Assembly: GCA_020628955.1 (NCBI GenBank) | Contig: JAHDEH010000002.1 | Location: 1 to 39,715, forward strand | Direction of reading: 5' to 3' | DNA: 39,715 nt | From: Alphaproteobacteria bacterium | Lineage (GTDB): Bacteria; Pseudomonadota; Alphaproteobacteria; Rickettsiales; Rickettsiaceae | In this document: one piece after another, positions 18,720 through 29,550 of the stretch | How positions within the stretch are numbered: position 1 is the stretch's first letter | Layout: each line of letters begins with the position of its first letter | Notes under the pieces: generated by a model | What the model was told of the DNA's origin: nothing | The model's database searches: none | The model's input: only the letters and a program-made list of their open reading frames with translations | Position numbers and translations under genes: made by a program

Positions 18720-20486
18720 CTAATCTATTTCCACTTCTTCTTCTAAATCTTCCTCTTGCTCCTTATTTTCTTTATCTGGATCATAAGGTTCCTGGGTTGG
18801 TACAAATGTAGGCGGTAAAAGTCGTTTTGTAAAGAACTTATCTTCGTAATATTTAATTTTTTGTGATTTAATAGGTGGCATTGACTCAATTAGCACAATT
18901 TGCTCATCGCGCGGCAATTGAATAACCTCCTGTGGAAGCAACAATGCACGTTGAACTTTTGAGGTATTTTGCGTTCTTGTGGCTAGATTTAAATCAAAGA
19001 AGCGCGGTCTATTATATGATGTTTGCTCCACTGTTTTATTACCACAAAGCTGGGATATTAAATTTGCAGTTTCATAATTATTTGCAGCAAAAGTAATACG
19101 GTATGTGGAGTTTGAAAGGAAGGAGTTCATACCTGCATCTTCATATGTTCCTTTAAGCTGCTGCGTATCCTGAATGATCAAGAATAAACGCACCCTGTAT
19201 CCACGAAAATATGCAATACCTGCTTTGAACTGATCCATTTTACCAAGCGTTGGAAACTCATCCATCAAAAACATAACACCATATGGCTCTTCCTTGGTAT
19301 CTGGCATTTTTCTACTCAAGAATTCTGTTGCTTGCTGATAAAATATCTGCATCAATCTTTGTAATCTTTGAATATTATCCGGAGTAAGACCAACATACAC
19401 TGTGGTTTTCTTCTTTTTAAACTCCATAATATTAAAATCAGATGTTGCAGTTGCTGCATCAATTAGTGGGTTTGCCCAAAGTTCTAGCGATGAGTTCATG
19501 GTGGAAATAACACCAGAACGTTCTTTATCTGCCTTTTGCAAGAAAGATGCAATATTCATATATGCAACAGGGTGAATAACATCGCCGAGCGTATCCAGAA
19601 CAACTGCAAAATTATATATAACATCGTCGCTTCGCATTGTACGCACAACTTCGCCGAAAGATTTGATTTTTGTATCATCAGCAATCAGGTAAAGCACAAC
19701 TCCAAGGAATAAACTTCTAGCTTCATTATTCCAAAAATCCTTTTCTGGCATAATCAAATTAGAAAGCTTTTGTACGTCATCTACCATCTGGCCTGGCTTG
19801 CTACTTACCCAGTCGATTGGATTATAGCAATGCGTTATGCCATCTGGATTTGATGGCTCCCACACGAATACATCTTGTCCCTTTTTAGACCTCCAGCCAC
19901 TTGTTAATTGATGGTTTTCTAGCTTAATATCATGCACAACAACTGAGTGCTCCCAGAATAATAAATTAGGTATTACAAAACCAACACCTTTACCAGAACC
20001 AGTAGGGGCAAACAGCATTGAGTGCTGAAACCCATCTGCAATAAAATAGCCACCAGAATCAGTTCCAAGTAGCATTCCATGCTTAGCGCGCAGCGCAGCT
20101 CTGTCTATGTCTGCCTGCGTTGCCCATGAAGCTGAACCATATACAGATTGTTTTGGTGTGAAAAATTCTAGAGTTTTAATTTGTCTGAAATTTTTAATAT
20201 AGACTAAAACTACCACAAAGCTAGGAGCAAACAAAGCAAGGCTTAATTTCCATTTAATCCCGTTATAATGTGCAAAGTCAAGCTTAGTCCATGCAGCTGC
20301 AAGCCAAAAAGCCCATTTTTGCGCTATGAATATAGCATTAAAGTCAAATCCTATTACTTTATATTCATTGGTGATTATAGATACTAAAGCTCCTGTAATC
20401 CATAAAACACATATGATTACTATTGGGTGAATCACCATGTGGCCAAATATAGTTCTAGCGGTTTTAAGTATCATTCTCAGTTCCAT
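18720..20486 (-). CDS. virD4: T4SS coupling protein VirD4
   Basis: N-terminal TM segments; FAPTGSGKGVGFVIPNLL Walker A; VMFLMDEFPTLGKM Walker B; LIIQDTQQLKGTY. Confidence 0.95.
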   Translation of the reverse strand: MELRMILKTARTIFGHMVIHPIVIICVLWITGALVSIITNEYKVIGFDFNAIFIAQKWAFWLAAAWTKLDFAHYNGIKWKLSLALFAPSFVVVLVYIKNFRQIKTLEFFTPKQSVYGSASWATQADIDRAALRAKHGMLLGTDSGGYFIADGFQHSMLFAPTGSGKGVGFVIPNLLFWEHSVVVHDIKLENHQLTSGWRSKKGQDVFVWEPSNPDGITHCYNPIDWVSSKPGQMVDDVQKLSNLIMPEKDFWNNEARSLFLGVVLYLIADDTKIKSFGEVVRTMRSDDVIYNFAVVLDTLGDVIHPVAYMNIASFLQKADKERSGVISTMNSSLELWANPLIDAATATSDFNIMEFKKKKTTVYVGLTPDNIQRLQRLMQIFYQQATEFLSRKMPDTKEEPYGVMFLMDEFPTLGKMDQFKAGIAYFRGYRVRLFLIIQDTQQLKGTYEDAGMNSFLSNSTYRITFAANNYETANLISQLCGNKTVEQTSYNRPRFFDLNLATRTQNTSKVQRALLLPQEVIQLPRDEQIVLIESMPPIKSQKIKYYEDKFFTKRLLPPTFVPTQEPYDPDKENKEQEEDLEEEVEID

Positions 20487-20539
20487 TATGCTACCTTAGT
20501 TGAAGTTGGTTTTGCAAAAGATTGCTGCGAGGAGTAAAT

Positions 20540-20690
20540 AAAAGTTATCACGAATGAGGCATTGCCGAAATGTAGTGATCTCATAAAGCGGAATTTTGCA
20601 CTACAAGATTGCCACGCTTGCGCTCGCAATGACGTTTTTTGAAACCCCTTCGCTGCACTCGTAATGACAGATAATCTCTCAGCAAATAAA
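20540..20690. repeat. Family C ('cgtcattgcgag') repeat block between virB11 and virD4
   Basis: AAGATTGCCACGCTTGCGCTCGCAATGACG plus flanking GTAGTG...CACTAC inverted repeat and a second CGCTGCACTCGTAATGACAG unit. Confidence 0.7.
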
Positions 20691-20699
20691 AAGCACACA

Positions 20700-21698
20700 T
20701 TACTTGCCTGCATTCGCCCCCTCCATACCTTTAAAATATACTTCAGATACATATCTTCTTCCCTTATCGCCGCGTTTTAACTGCACAACAATATCCACAA
20801 CTGCCATAATATATTTCTTAATTTCTTCTGGTGGCATGCCAAGCCCAGCTTGCATAACCATTAATTTTAGCTGCTCTAGTGCCATTGCTGGCGTATCTGC
20901 GTGCAGCGTTGAAATAGAACCAGGGTGACCAGTATTGATAGCGCGCAAAAAACTAAAAGCTTCAGCTCCGCGAAGCTCACCAACTATAATCCTGTCAGGA
21001 CGAAGACGCAAACATGCTTCAATCAGATCTTGCGTAGTCACATTAGCTCTACCTTGCCCACCTTTAGAAGCAAGCAAGTGAACTTTATTTGGGTGATTTC
21101 CGAGCATCACCTCCCTGGCGTCTTCAACAGTAATTAAACGCTCATCAGAAGGGATGTCTCCAAGAGCTGCATTGGTGAAAGTTGTTTTACCAGTAGAGGT
21201 ACCGCCGCTGATAATTATATTTTTTTTACATTTAACAGCGTGGCTAATAAATTCTTTAATTTTATTTTGTTTCAAATATTTACACAAAATAGGGTTGTTT
21301 TCATCTTTGACTTCTTCAGTAGCAGTATCATCAAAAGCTCCCATTTTTGCATATTCATCTAATGTTAAATGCATGGTAGAGCCCTTACGTATAGCAAAAG
21401 CTGGCATACCTGGTTCAGTCGCAGGCGGAAATACTACCTGCACACGATAGCCATTAGGGAGTGTTGCGGAAAGAAGTGGTAGTTCTTCAGAGATTTGCTG
21501 CTCAGTTGACTGAGCAATAAGCCTGCCTAGCCCCAGCAGATGATCTACATCAATTTCTGGTAATTTTTCAAGAATTTGGTCGCCCTTATTCTCAACCCAT
21601 ATTTCACCTGGTTTATTAATCATCACCTCATTAACACCATCTTGGTCAAAGATTTTCTTAAAAGGTAATAAATAAGTCTCTAATGCTGCGTAGCTCAT
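20700..21698 (-). CDS. virB11: T4SS ATPase VirB11
   Basis: GGTSTGKTTFTNA Walker A, LITVEDAREV, RLRPDRIIVGELRGAEAFSFLRAINTGHPGSISTLHAD. Confidence 0.95.
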   Translation of the reverse strand: MSYAALETYLLPFKKIFDQDGVNEVMINKPGEIWVENKGDQILEKLPEIDVDHLLGLGRLIAQSTEQQISEELPLLSATLPNGYRVQVVFPPATEPGMPAFAIRKGSTMHLTLDEYAKMGAFDDTATEEVKDENNPILCKYLKQNKIKEFISHAVKCKKNIIISGGTSTGKTTFTNAALGDIPSDERLITVEDAREVMLGNHPNKVHLLASKGGQGRANVTTQDLIEACLRLRPDRIIVGELRGAEAFSFLRAINTGHPGSISTLHADTPAMALEQLKLMVMQAGLGMPPEEIKKYIMAVVDIVVQLKRGDKGRRYVSEVYFKGMEGANAGK

Positions 21699-23272
21699 TT
21701 CAATACTCTTACTCCTTTGCCTATTGCACTTTTTGGGAATGTATAATCTTGATTCACATAAATCTTAACTAATGTCCCTTGATCAATAGTAATTGTTGGT
21801 GAATGATCTTGTTCTTCAACAAAATTTCTCAATGTTTCTGCAATATCTTCAGCGCTTTCATTTGCTGCAGTTTCTGTTCTAGTTTCTATACTATTGTCAA
21901 CCACTTTTTGCGAAGCTGCAGTCGATGCGTTACTTAATACTGATTGGATTGAAGCAACATCAGCAGCAGTTGCTGTGGCACCTTTTGCAGCTACTGTATT
22001 ACAAACGCTATCTATTTGCTTATACGCATTTGAGCTGGTTGTTGTAAGAGCGCCCTTAATTACCACGCACATTTCAGCTGCTTGAGCCTGCGCTAAATAA
22101 GTTGCACTTATTGTTTTACCTGCCACAACAGTTGCTTGCGTTTGTGCATTTGCAATTTCTGTTGCTTCTGTGGTTGCCGAAGTATCAGTAGACTTTAATG
22201 GTATCAAATTATCAAGCGTGCTTGCAATACTTATATTAAGAGCTGACCTTAAAACTGCATTTGCAAGACGCTCTTTGAATTTATTATCAACGCGGCCTTG
22301 ATTACCTTTTCTGCCAAGATTATCAATTCCTGTGCCATCCAGGCTTAAACTATAGCCAGTTACTAAATCTATTCTACTCCACACTATAGCCACTCTACCA
22401 TAGCCATCTCCTATGCTGGTGGAATAATTGCCAAATACTCTTGAGCCTTTTGGTATTAATATATTTCTTCCCCATTCTGAATATATATCTCGGTTAATCA
22501 CTGCCCTAATTTCGCCGCCAAAATCACTATTTATCGCCGTTTCTATTACAGCAGGAATAATTTTTCCGCGCCCAAGCGTTCTGGTCATATCGCCACGCTT
22601 TTTGAAATTTGCTTCCTGGCGCAGCTGCTCTTCAGTTTTTTGTGGTCTGATTCCGCTGACTAGCATTATAGAAGATTTTAATTTTGCTTTTTGCCTTCTT
22701 TCCTCGTCGGGATCTACAATATCTTGCTTAGATGGTAATTCGATTTCTAAATTACCAAGAGCAGATGGGGGCGGGGGCAAGTCACCTGCATTTCCTGACG
22801 CCGCTCCGGGTTCTCCTTGGGCATTAGCAGACTCAGGCAATGCAATAGTAGGCAGAGCTTCTGCATTTGCTGGAAGTTCTGGCAATGTTTTTACACCTTC
22901 TGGAAGAGATGCAGCTTGCTCTTCTATCAACAAAGGAGGAGCTGTTGGGTCTTCTAGTTTCGGAGGGGTTGGAAGCGACGGCAATGATGGAATATTACTA
23001 TTTTCAGCTGATTGCACAGGTTTGACAACATTAATAGGAACAGGTATATTTTTTTCAGCCCTCTTTTTTCTTTCTTCCTCTGATTCTTGAAAAAACATAA
23101 CATACATATAGTAAAAAAATGCAAGGCCAATAATTACTGCAATTGCCATGCTTTTTTTGGGGTTTGTTGCAACTTCTGAAAGCTCTTGATCTACTTCAGG
23201 CATATTTTCCTGAGTATCATCAAAATTCTCATTTTCTTCGCCCTGTTGCTCATGTTCTTGCTGTTCTTGCAT
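21695..23272 (-). CDS. virB10: T4SS protein VirB10
   Basis: Single TM, Pro-rich region, C-terminal KIIPAVIETAINSDFGGEIRAVINRDIYSEWGRNILIPKGSRVFGNY and QGTLVKIYVNQDYTFP. Start overlaps virB9-side spacing; 3' end overlaps virB11 start by 4 bp. Confidence 0.94.
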   Translation of the reverse strand: MQEQQEHEQQGEENENFDDTQENMPEVDQELSEVATNPKKSMAIAVIIGLAFFYYMYVMFFQESEEERKKRAEKNIPVPINVVKPVQSAENSNIPSLPSLPTPPKLEDPTAPPLLIEEQAASLPEGVKTLPELPANAEALPTIALPESANAQGEPGAASGNAGDLPPPPSALGNLEIELPSKQDIVDPDEERRQKAKLKSSIMLVSGIRPQKTEEQLRQEANFKKRGDMTRTLGRGKIIPAVIETAINSDFGGEIRAVINRDIYSEWGRNILIPKGSRVFGNYSTSIGDGYGRVAIVWSRIDLVTGYSLSLDGTGIDNLGRKGNQGRVDNKFKERLANAVLRSALNISIASTLDNLIPLKSTDTSATTEATEIANAQTQATVVAGKTISATYLAQAQAAEMCVVIKGALTTTSSNAYKQIDSVCNTVAAKGATATAADVASIQSVLSNASTAASQKVVDNSIETRTETAANESAEDIAETLRNFVEEQDHSPTITIDQGTLVKIYVNQDYTFPKSAIGKGVRVLK

Positions 23273-23346
23273 AATACCTATACCTACCTTTTTATTTTTA
23301 ATTTATCTTAGAATTTAGCCGTAGCTAGATTCCTAAAATAACTAAT

Positions 23347-23796
23347 TTATCTATATCTTCTTGTTTTTTTAGGATAGTTAAATCTCATAACATATACCAA
23401 ATCTCTTTCTCTGCCTTCTAGCAATTCCTTAGCTACTATGTCAAATTGATATGTTCTTTTATTTGTAATAACTGTCATATTAGTGCGCATGTTACGCTCT
23501 AGTGGCTTAATGAACAAACGATTAGCAAGTGGAGTTATTTTCCAAGCATATGTATCGCCAAGCGTTATAGTTTCAATGGTTTCATTTTTGTCAAATTCAA
23601 TATGCGACTGGAAACCGTGATGCAGCACCAATAAATATACCTCGTCTTTGTTGTAGCGGTAATTTTTTATTCTACTATCTTTGCTAATACCTCTATGCGC
23701 AGAAATATTTAATGCTGTGAAACTTATCAATATTACTAAAATTTTAATTAGCATCTGATTCATTTTAGTTTCTCTTATTTTAATTATTGATTTCAT
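23347..23796 (-). CDS. virB9: VirB9-like protein, short (N-terminal domain only)
   Basis: Signal peptide, DSRIKNYRYNKDEVYLLVLHHGFQSHIEFDKNETIETITLGDTYAWKITPLANRLFIKPLERNMRTNMTVITNKRTYQFDI = VirB9 N-terminal domain; ORF ends without the C-terminal domain. M12 (23763) may be the start. Confidence 0.88.
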   Translation of the reverse strand: MKSIIKIRETKMNQMLIKILVILISFTALNISAHRGISKDSRIKNYRYNKDEVYLLVLHHGFQSHIEFDKNETIETITLGDTYAWKITPLANRLFIKPLERNMRTNMTVITNKRTYQFDIVAKELLEGRERDLVYVMRFNYPKKTRRYR

Positions 23797-23977
23797 TTTT
23801 TTATTGATTTTTATTATTTTAAACTAATTAAACTCATTTTTTTATTTATGCCATTTTCCATCTGTAATTAGAGATTCGTATTTAAAGGCGAGAATGCGCA
23901 ACGTATATAAAATATTTGAGCACATACGAGTCCTACAAAATACGGATATATAATTGTAGAGGGTAATTGGTATTATT

Positions 23978-24718
23978 CTAACTATTATCATCATCTACCC
24001 TATATCCAGTTACTTGAAATCCTACAGGGTTTATATCTTTTTGATCTTCGGTTAACTCCATATTTGTATACTGAAAATCAACAACAGCAATTTTGTTGAA
24101 GACTTGCTTTGAACGCATAGTTTCATTAATTGAAAAACGCAAGATATATTTATTATCACTTAATTTAGACCAAGACTTTACTAGCAAATACGTAGTATTT
24201 TTTTTGGCATATTTTACAGCTGGGTTGACTTTGTCATTTTTCAAGTAACCTCTATACTGCCAATATACTGCATTTGAAGATAGCAGCCTTACTATTTTTT
24301 TTGCTTCTGTGTCAAAATCCACAGGGTTATAGGTCTCTCTAGCAATGACATATTTTTTAATCAAATATTGCGCCAGCGCCTCATTTCCTTTTAAAACAGT
24401 TGAAGAAACTGGGGTCACAATTTTTGCCATACCCGTAGAATCATCAATCTGAATTACAAAAGGATCGAATTTTTTTGTATTATTTATGTAAGCCGTAGAA
24501 GCAACTGCAATAATCGATAGCACAATCATCAACAACAATAACATAAATAATAAATTACGCTGCACTACCATGCTATCATAGCGCTCTTGATACCATGTTT
24601 TTACAGATTTACCAGCAGAGCTTTTTTTTGTTGTTGACTCAGCATTATTAGCTTCAGAATCACCTTCTTGCTTTGGTTTACCTTTTAACTTGCTAATTAG
24701 ATCATTAATCTTTGACAT
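23978..24718 (-). CDS. virB8: T4SS inner-membrane protein VirB8
   Basis: SVKTWYQERYDSMVVQRNLLFMLLLLMIVLSIIAV then the periplasmic VirB8 fold region; position next to virB9. Confidence 0.9.
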   Translation of the reverse strand: MSKINDLISKLKGKPKQEGDSEANNAESTTKKSSAGKSVKTWYQERYDSMVVQRNLLFMLLLLMIVLSIIAVASTAYINNTKKFDPFVIQIDDSTGMAKIVTPVSSTVLKGNEALAQYLIKKYVIARETYNPVDFDTEAKKIVRLLSSNAVYWQYRGYLKNDKVNPAVKYAKKNTTYLLVKSWSKLSDNKYILRFSINETMRSKQVFNKIAVVDFQYTNMELTEDQKDINPVGFQVTGYRVDDDNS

Positions 24719-24920
24719 AAATTTTATTCCAGATCCATTTATATTAAATATATATACAAATGTTATTATGCATCAGCTTTAAAAATATAATAAATAAAAA
24801 TAGCGATTTTATGCTAATTAATTCGATTTTTTTTATTTCTAGTTGTTTTTAGAGCGCTATTTATAAAATATAAATATAAAAATTATCTAAAATGTGTAAT
24901 TTAATTTACAATATATTGAG

Positions 24921-25901
24921 TTAGTCTAATATTTCGGTTGCATCAAGAGCTCCGTATGTAAATATGGCTCTTGCACCAGCGCGTTTGAATGAATATAAAG
25001 ATTCAATTAAAACTTTATGCCAATCAAATATTCCAGCATTTGACGATAATTTCAGCATCGCATATTCACCACTTACTTGATAGGCAAAAATAGGAACATC
25101 AAAATTTTGCGTAGCATCTTTAATAACATCCAGATATGGCATACCAGGTTTTATCATTATTATATCTGCGCCTTCTGAAACATCTTGCTGAATTTCACGC
25201 ATTGCCTCTATGCTATTTCTATAATCCATTTGATAAGTTGCTTTGCAAATAGTTTTATCAAGTTCGCTTTTAACCGCTCTTCTGAAAGGCCCATAAAATT
25301 TAGAATTATATTTTGCAGCATAGGCCATAATATTTGTATTTTGAAAATTTTCTTCATCTAAAAATTTACGTATTGCTGCAACTCTGCCATCCATCATATC
25401 AGAAGGGGCAATTACATCTGCGCCCGCTTTTGCAAGCGTCATTGCTTGACTGCGAAGAGCTTCAATTGTTTTGTCATTATCAATTTCAGATTCATGCATT
25501 ATTCCATCATGCCCATGCGTGGTGTATGGATCTAGTGCAACATCGCAGCATATTCCAATATTTACACCAGAATTTTTAAGAGTTCGTACCGCCTTGCAAA
25601 TCAAATTATCAAGATTATATGCCTCGTCTGCTGATGGTGACTTCAGAGATTCTTCAATGCACGGAAATAAAGCAATCATTTTAATTCCTCTATGCTCTGC
25701 TTCTTTTGCACTTTTCACAAGTTCGTCTATAGAAAGGCGATATACTCCAGGCATATGCTCTATTTCTTGCTTTTGATACTTGCCATCTACTACAAAAATT
25801 GGCAGCACCAAATCTGATATTCTCAAATTTGATTCAGCTACTAAATCTCTTATCCATCCAGTTTTTCTATTGCGTCTTAATCTTGTTTCAGGGTACATCA
25901 T
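24921..25901 (-). CDS. hemB: Delta-aminolevulinic acid dehydratase (porphobilinogen synthase)
   Basis: RLRRNRKTGWIRDLV, CCDVALDPYTTHGHDG, APSDMMDGRVAAIR, KPGMPYLDVI. Confidence 0.95.
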   Translation of the reverse strand: MMYPETRLRRNRKTGWIRDLVAESNLRISDLVLPIFVVDGKYQKQEIEHMPGVYRLSIDELVKSAKEAEHRGIKMIALFPCIEESLKSPSADEAYNLDNLICKAVRTLKNSGVNIGICCDVALDPYTTHGHDGIMHESEIDNDKTIEALRSQAMTLAKAGADVIAPSDMMDGRVAAIRKFLDEENFQNTNIMAYAAKYNSKFYGPFRRAVKSELDKTICKATYQMDYRNSIEAMREIQQDVSEGADIIMIKPGMPYLDVIKDATQNFDVPIFAYQVSGEYAMLKLSSNAGIFDWHKVLIESLYSFKRAGARAIFTYGALDATEILD

Positions 25902-25904
25902 AAT

Positions 25905-26645
25905 CTAATCACTCTTTACTTTTTTTGCCTCAGCAATTAATTTTTTAAACAAATTAGAATCTAGCTCTGTATTTAAATATTCGCTGTGCCATTGTACGCC
26001 AACCATAAAATCATGCTTTGTAGACTCTATTGCCTCTATTATACCATCTTTTGCCTGAGCTGAAACAATTAATCCACTTCCAAGCTTGCAAACTGCTTGA
26101 TGGTGCGTGCTATTTACCATAATTTCTGTATTTTCTGCCAGGCTACTTGCAATAGTTCCTTCCTTTAAAATGATCATATGGGTAGGAGCATCCTTAGGTA
26201 CTGGCTGCTCATGATTCACAGAGCTATTTTTATAATCAGGGTGATCGGGGATATGCTGAATTAAATCACCGCCCATCATGACATTAATCACCTGCATTCC
26301 ATTGCAAATACCAAGAATTGGTATATTTCTATTTGCTGCTTTTTTTGCAAGCTCTAGCTCAAAAGCTGCTCTTTCATCATTCACCTTAACTTTGGCAGAT
26401 GCTATTTCCTGTCCATAAAATTTAGGATTAATATCCTCGTCCCCGCCAGGAATGATAAGCCCATCAATAAATTCTAATATATCATCTATATCATTATCGT
26501 AAGTAAGCATAACTGGGCATCCGCCAAAATTTGCCACTGCTTCGCTATAGCACTTGCGCAGCGCATACCAAGGCTTTGGTGAATAAGAATATTTCTCGCC
26601 ATTATTTGCAGAATCTAATACTATACCTATTATTGGTTTATTCAT
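25905..26645 (-). CDS. Gamma-glutamyl-gamma-aminobutyrate hydrolase-like (peptidase C26 / class I GATase)
   Basis: IIPGGDEDINPKFYG, PILGICNGMQVINVMMGGDLIQHIPDH, VNSTHHQAV, VGVQWHSEY. Likely start MNKPIIG at 26645, overlapping the secA stop by 1 nt. Confidence 0.88.
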   Translation of the reverse strand: MNKPIIGIVLDSANNGEKYSYSPKPWYALRKCYSEAVANFGGCPVMLTYDNDIDDILEFIDGLIIPGGDEDINPKFYGQEIASAKVKVNDERAAFELELAKKAANRNIPILGICNGMQVINVMMGGDLIQHIPDHPDYKNSSVNHEQPVPKDAPTHMIILKEGTIASSLAENTEIMVNSTHHQAVCKLGSGLIVSAQAKDGIIEAIESTKHDFMVGVQWHSEYLNTELDSNLFKKLIAEAKKVKSD

Positions 26646-29371
26646 TAACTGATCGCTCCATGACAATGCTTATATTTCTTTCCAGACTCGCATGGACAAG
26701 CCTCGTTTCTAGATACCCTACCCCAGCTTTCTGGGTTTGCAGGATCCCTATCACCTGGATTAACCCTTGCAGCAAGTGGCCTTGCTTTGGTTTCAACAAC
26801 AGAACCTGCATTATATTTTTCAAATGCAGGGTCAACCCTGCTTTGCTCCATATCTTGCAGCTCTTGATTGTCAAGCGCCATGCTTGCAGCATCTGTATGC
26901 TGAGTGTCAATCTGAATTAAGCTTATTCTTTGAACAAATAATTCGCGCAAATTACCAAGCATATTTTCAAACAAACCAAATGCTTCTCTTTTATACTCAT
27001 TTAGCGGATCTTTCTGCCCGTATGCACGTAAAGATATCCCCTGGCGCAAATAATCCAAACTATGCAAATGGTCTTTCCATACTTGATCAAGAGTGGTGAT
27101 TAAAAGATATTGCGCTGCAGAATTCATCATTTTATCGCCATATTGCTTGGTTTTATTATTATATATATCCATAGCGCTTTTATATAATAAATCCTGAACT
27201 TCTTGCTCTGCACCTTCTATATTTTGTATTTGCTCTTTAGTGATTGGTAAATTCAATATTCTAGAAGCTTCCGAGTGTAATTCTTCTACCGCCCAATCTT
27301 CTCTGTAAGCTCCTTCTGGAATATACATATTAACAAGCTTTTCACATACATCTTCAATCATGCTTGTAACAAATTCGTCCATCTGCTCACTATCTATAAT
27401 TTCATTACGCTGATTATAGACAATTTTACGTTGATCATTCATTACATCATCAAATTTAAGCAAATTTTTCCTGATTTCGTAATGGTGAGATTCAACACGT
27501 TTTTGCGCTGTTTCTAGTGAACGACTTATCATTGGATGATGAATAGCTTCACCATCTTTCAAACCAAGATTTCTAAGTAAACCTGAAATCTTATCCGACG
27601 CAAAAATACGCATCAAATCATCTTCTAGAGATAAAAAGAATTTAGTGAATCCCGGGTCACCCTGCCTGCCGGCTCTACCACGCAGCTGATTATCGATTCT
27701 TCTGCTCTCATGTCGCTCTGTTGCAATCACGTACAGACCACCAGCTTGCATAACCTGTTCTTTTTCCTTTTTTACCGTTTCGTTTATAGCGCTTATTGCA
27801 TCATCACGCTTTTTGCCAGTTAATTTTGGATCTAGCTCTTCAATCATCATTTCCGGATTACCACCAAGCATAATATCAGTACCACGACCTGCCATATTAG
27901 TTGCAATAGTAACAGCCTTATAGCGTCCAGCTTGCGCGATTACCTGCGCTTCCCTCTCATGCATTTTTGCATTTAGAACATTGTGCTTTATATTGCTTTT
28001 TGCAAGTTCGCTAGATATTTCCTCAGATTTTTCAATGCTAATAGTGCCAACCAAAACAGGCTGCCCTTTTTCATGACAATCTTTTATCAATTGAATCAAG
28101 GCATTATATTTTTCGCTTTTTGTACCGTAAATAACATCATCTTCATCGATTCTGGTAACTTTATTATGCGTCGGTACGGAAACTACATCTAGATTATATA
28201 TCTCTTTAAGTTCAGCAGCTTCTGTCATTGCTGTTCCGGTCATGCCAGATAGTTTTGGATACATTCTAAAGTAATTCTGGAAAGTAATGGATGCTAAGGT
28301 TTGATTCTCTCGCTGGATAGTAACACTCTCTTTTGCCTCTATTGCCTGGTGCAAACCATCAGAATAGCGACTACCTTCTTTTACCCTGCCAGTAAACTCA
28401 TCGATGATCATTACTTTTCCATCTTTGACTAAATAATCAACATCTTTGTTAAATATATAATGAGCCTTCAGTGCCTGATTAATGTAATGCACAAGTGACA
28501 AATTATCAAAATCATACAGACTGCTACCTTCTTTAATCATCTGATTTTGTAGCATCATACTTTCCATTACATTGATCCCTTCTTCTTTAAGAGTAACAGA
28601 TTTTGCTTTTTCATCTATTTCATAATGATCTTTGCTGAGCTTGGCAACTAATAAACTTATTTTTGCATGCAGCTCTGTGCTTGCATCAATCGCACCAGAA
28701 ATAATCAGAGGTGTTCTTGCTTCATCAATCAAGATCGAGTCAACCTCATCTATAATAACAAAATTAAACGGCCTTTGAACCTTTTGCTCTTGCGTAAATT
28801 TCATATTATCGCGTAAATAATCAAATCCAAGTTCATTATTTGTTACATTCGTTATATCTGCATTATAAGCTGCTTTTCTCTGATCGTCATCCATTTCGCC
28901 TACGACGCAACCAACAGTCAAGCCCAAAAATTCAAATATTTGCCCCATCCAAGCGCTATCTCTACTTGCTAAATAATCATTGACAGTAACCACATGCACA
29001 CCTTTTCCAGTTAATGCATTTAGATATGTAGGCAACGTTCCAACTAGTGTTTTACCCTCACCTGTGCGCATTTCTGTAATCATACCACGATGCAAGATAA
29101 GACCGCCTATTAGCTGAACATCGTAATGCCTCTGGCCAATCACTCTCTTGGCTGCCTCGCGCACTACGGCAAACGCTTCGTATGTTATATCGTCCAGTGA
29201 TTTTCCATTTTCTAATTGTTTTTTGAATTCACTAGTTTTGTCTTGAAGCTCTTTATCGCTTAATTTTTGAATAGTTGCTTCAAGGTCATTTATTTTTTCT
29301 ACTTCTTTGCGTAATTTTTTAATTATACGATCATTGGCTGTGCCAAAAACTTTTGTTAATATTGAAAGCAT
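26645..29371 (-). CDS. secA: Preprotein translocase ATPase SecA
   Basis: [51 protein letters not shown]-terminal [14 protein letters not shown] zinc motif. Confidence 0.97.
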   Translation of the reverse strand: MLSILTKVFGTANDRIIKKLRKEVEKINDLEATIQKLSDKELQDKTSEFKKQLENGKSLDDITYEAFAVVREAAKRVIGQRHYDVQLIGGLILHRGMITEMRTGEGKTLVGTLPTYLNALTGKGVHVVTVNDYLASRDSAWMGQIFEFLGLTVGCVVGEMDDDQRKAAYNADITNVTNNELGFDYLRDNMKFTQEQKVQRPFNFVIIDEVDSILIDEARTPLIISGAIDASTELHAKISLLVAKLSKDHYEIDEKAKSVTLKEEGINVMESMMLQNQMIKEGSSLYDFDNLSLVHYINQALKAHYIFNKDVDYLVKDGKVMIIDEFTGRVKEGSRYSDGLHQAIEAKESVTIQRENQTLASITFQNYFRMYPKLSGMTGTAMTEAAELKEIYNLDVVSVPTHNKVTRIDEDDVIYGTKSEKYNALIQLIKDCHEKGQPVLVGTISIEKSEEISSELAKSNIKHNVLNAKMHEREAQVIAQAGRYKAVTIATNMAGRGTDIMLGGNPEMMIEELDPKLTGKKRDDAISAINETVKKEKEQVMQAGGLYVIATERHESRRIDNQLRGRAGRQGDPGFTKFFLSLEDDLMRIFASDKISGLLRNLGLKDGEAIHHPMISRSLETAQKRVESHHYEIRKNLLKFDDVMNDQRKIVYNQRNEIIDSEQMDEFVTSMIEDVCEKLVNMYIPEGAYREDWAVEELHSEASRILNLPITKEQIQNIEGAEQEVQDLLYKSAMDIYNNKTKQYGDKMMNSAAQYLLITTLDQVWKDHLHSLDYLRQGISLRAYGQKDPLNEYKREAFGLFENMLGNLRELFVQRISLIQIDTQHTDAASMALDNQELQDMEQSRVDPAFEKYNAGSVVETKARPLAARVNPGDRDPANPESWGRVSRNEACPCESGKKYKHCHGAIS

Positions 29372-29499
29372 TATTTTTTATTTTCCTGATTTTTAAATTA
29401 TCTACTGATATAAAATAGGAGATATTTATAATTTTTTCTAGTCTTTTAATTAAAATATGCAAAAATACTTCAGTTTATTCAAAAAATCTTTCAAAATTA

Positions 29500-29536
29500 C
29501 GCATATATGCACCACGCATATAAAAAATTGCATATG
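29500..29536. promoter_or_regulatory. Three GCATAT motifs phased at 15 bp
   Basis: GCATAT at 29500, 29515 and 29530; the first is within the perfect palindrome GCATATATGC. Located just upstream of a candidate -35. Confidence 0.45.
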
Positions 29537-29550
29537 AGCAATATTTTTAT

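Noticed and set aside
20486-20752. 88-aa minus-strand ORF between virB11 and virD4
   Set aside because: Made from the out-of-frame virB11 3' end plus the repeat block; peptide (SLRAQAWQS) is a typical chance translation of the cgtcattgcgag repeat.
22428-23090. 220-aa plus-strand ORF opposite virB10
   Set aside because: Lies entirely antisense to the well-supported virB10; low-complexity composition mirrors the Pro-rich region on the other strand.
26531-27099. Plus-strand ORFs at the C26/secA junction
   Set aside because: Antisense to secA and the amidotransferase-like gene; no protein-family signal.
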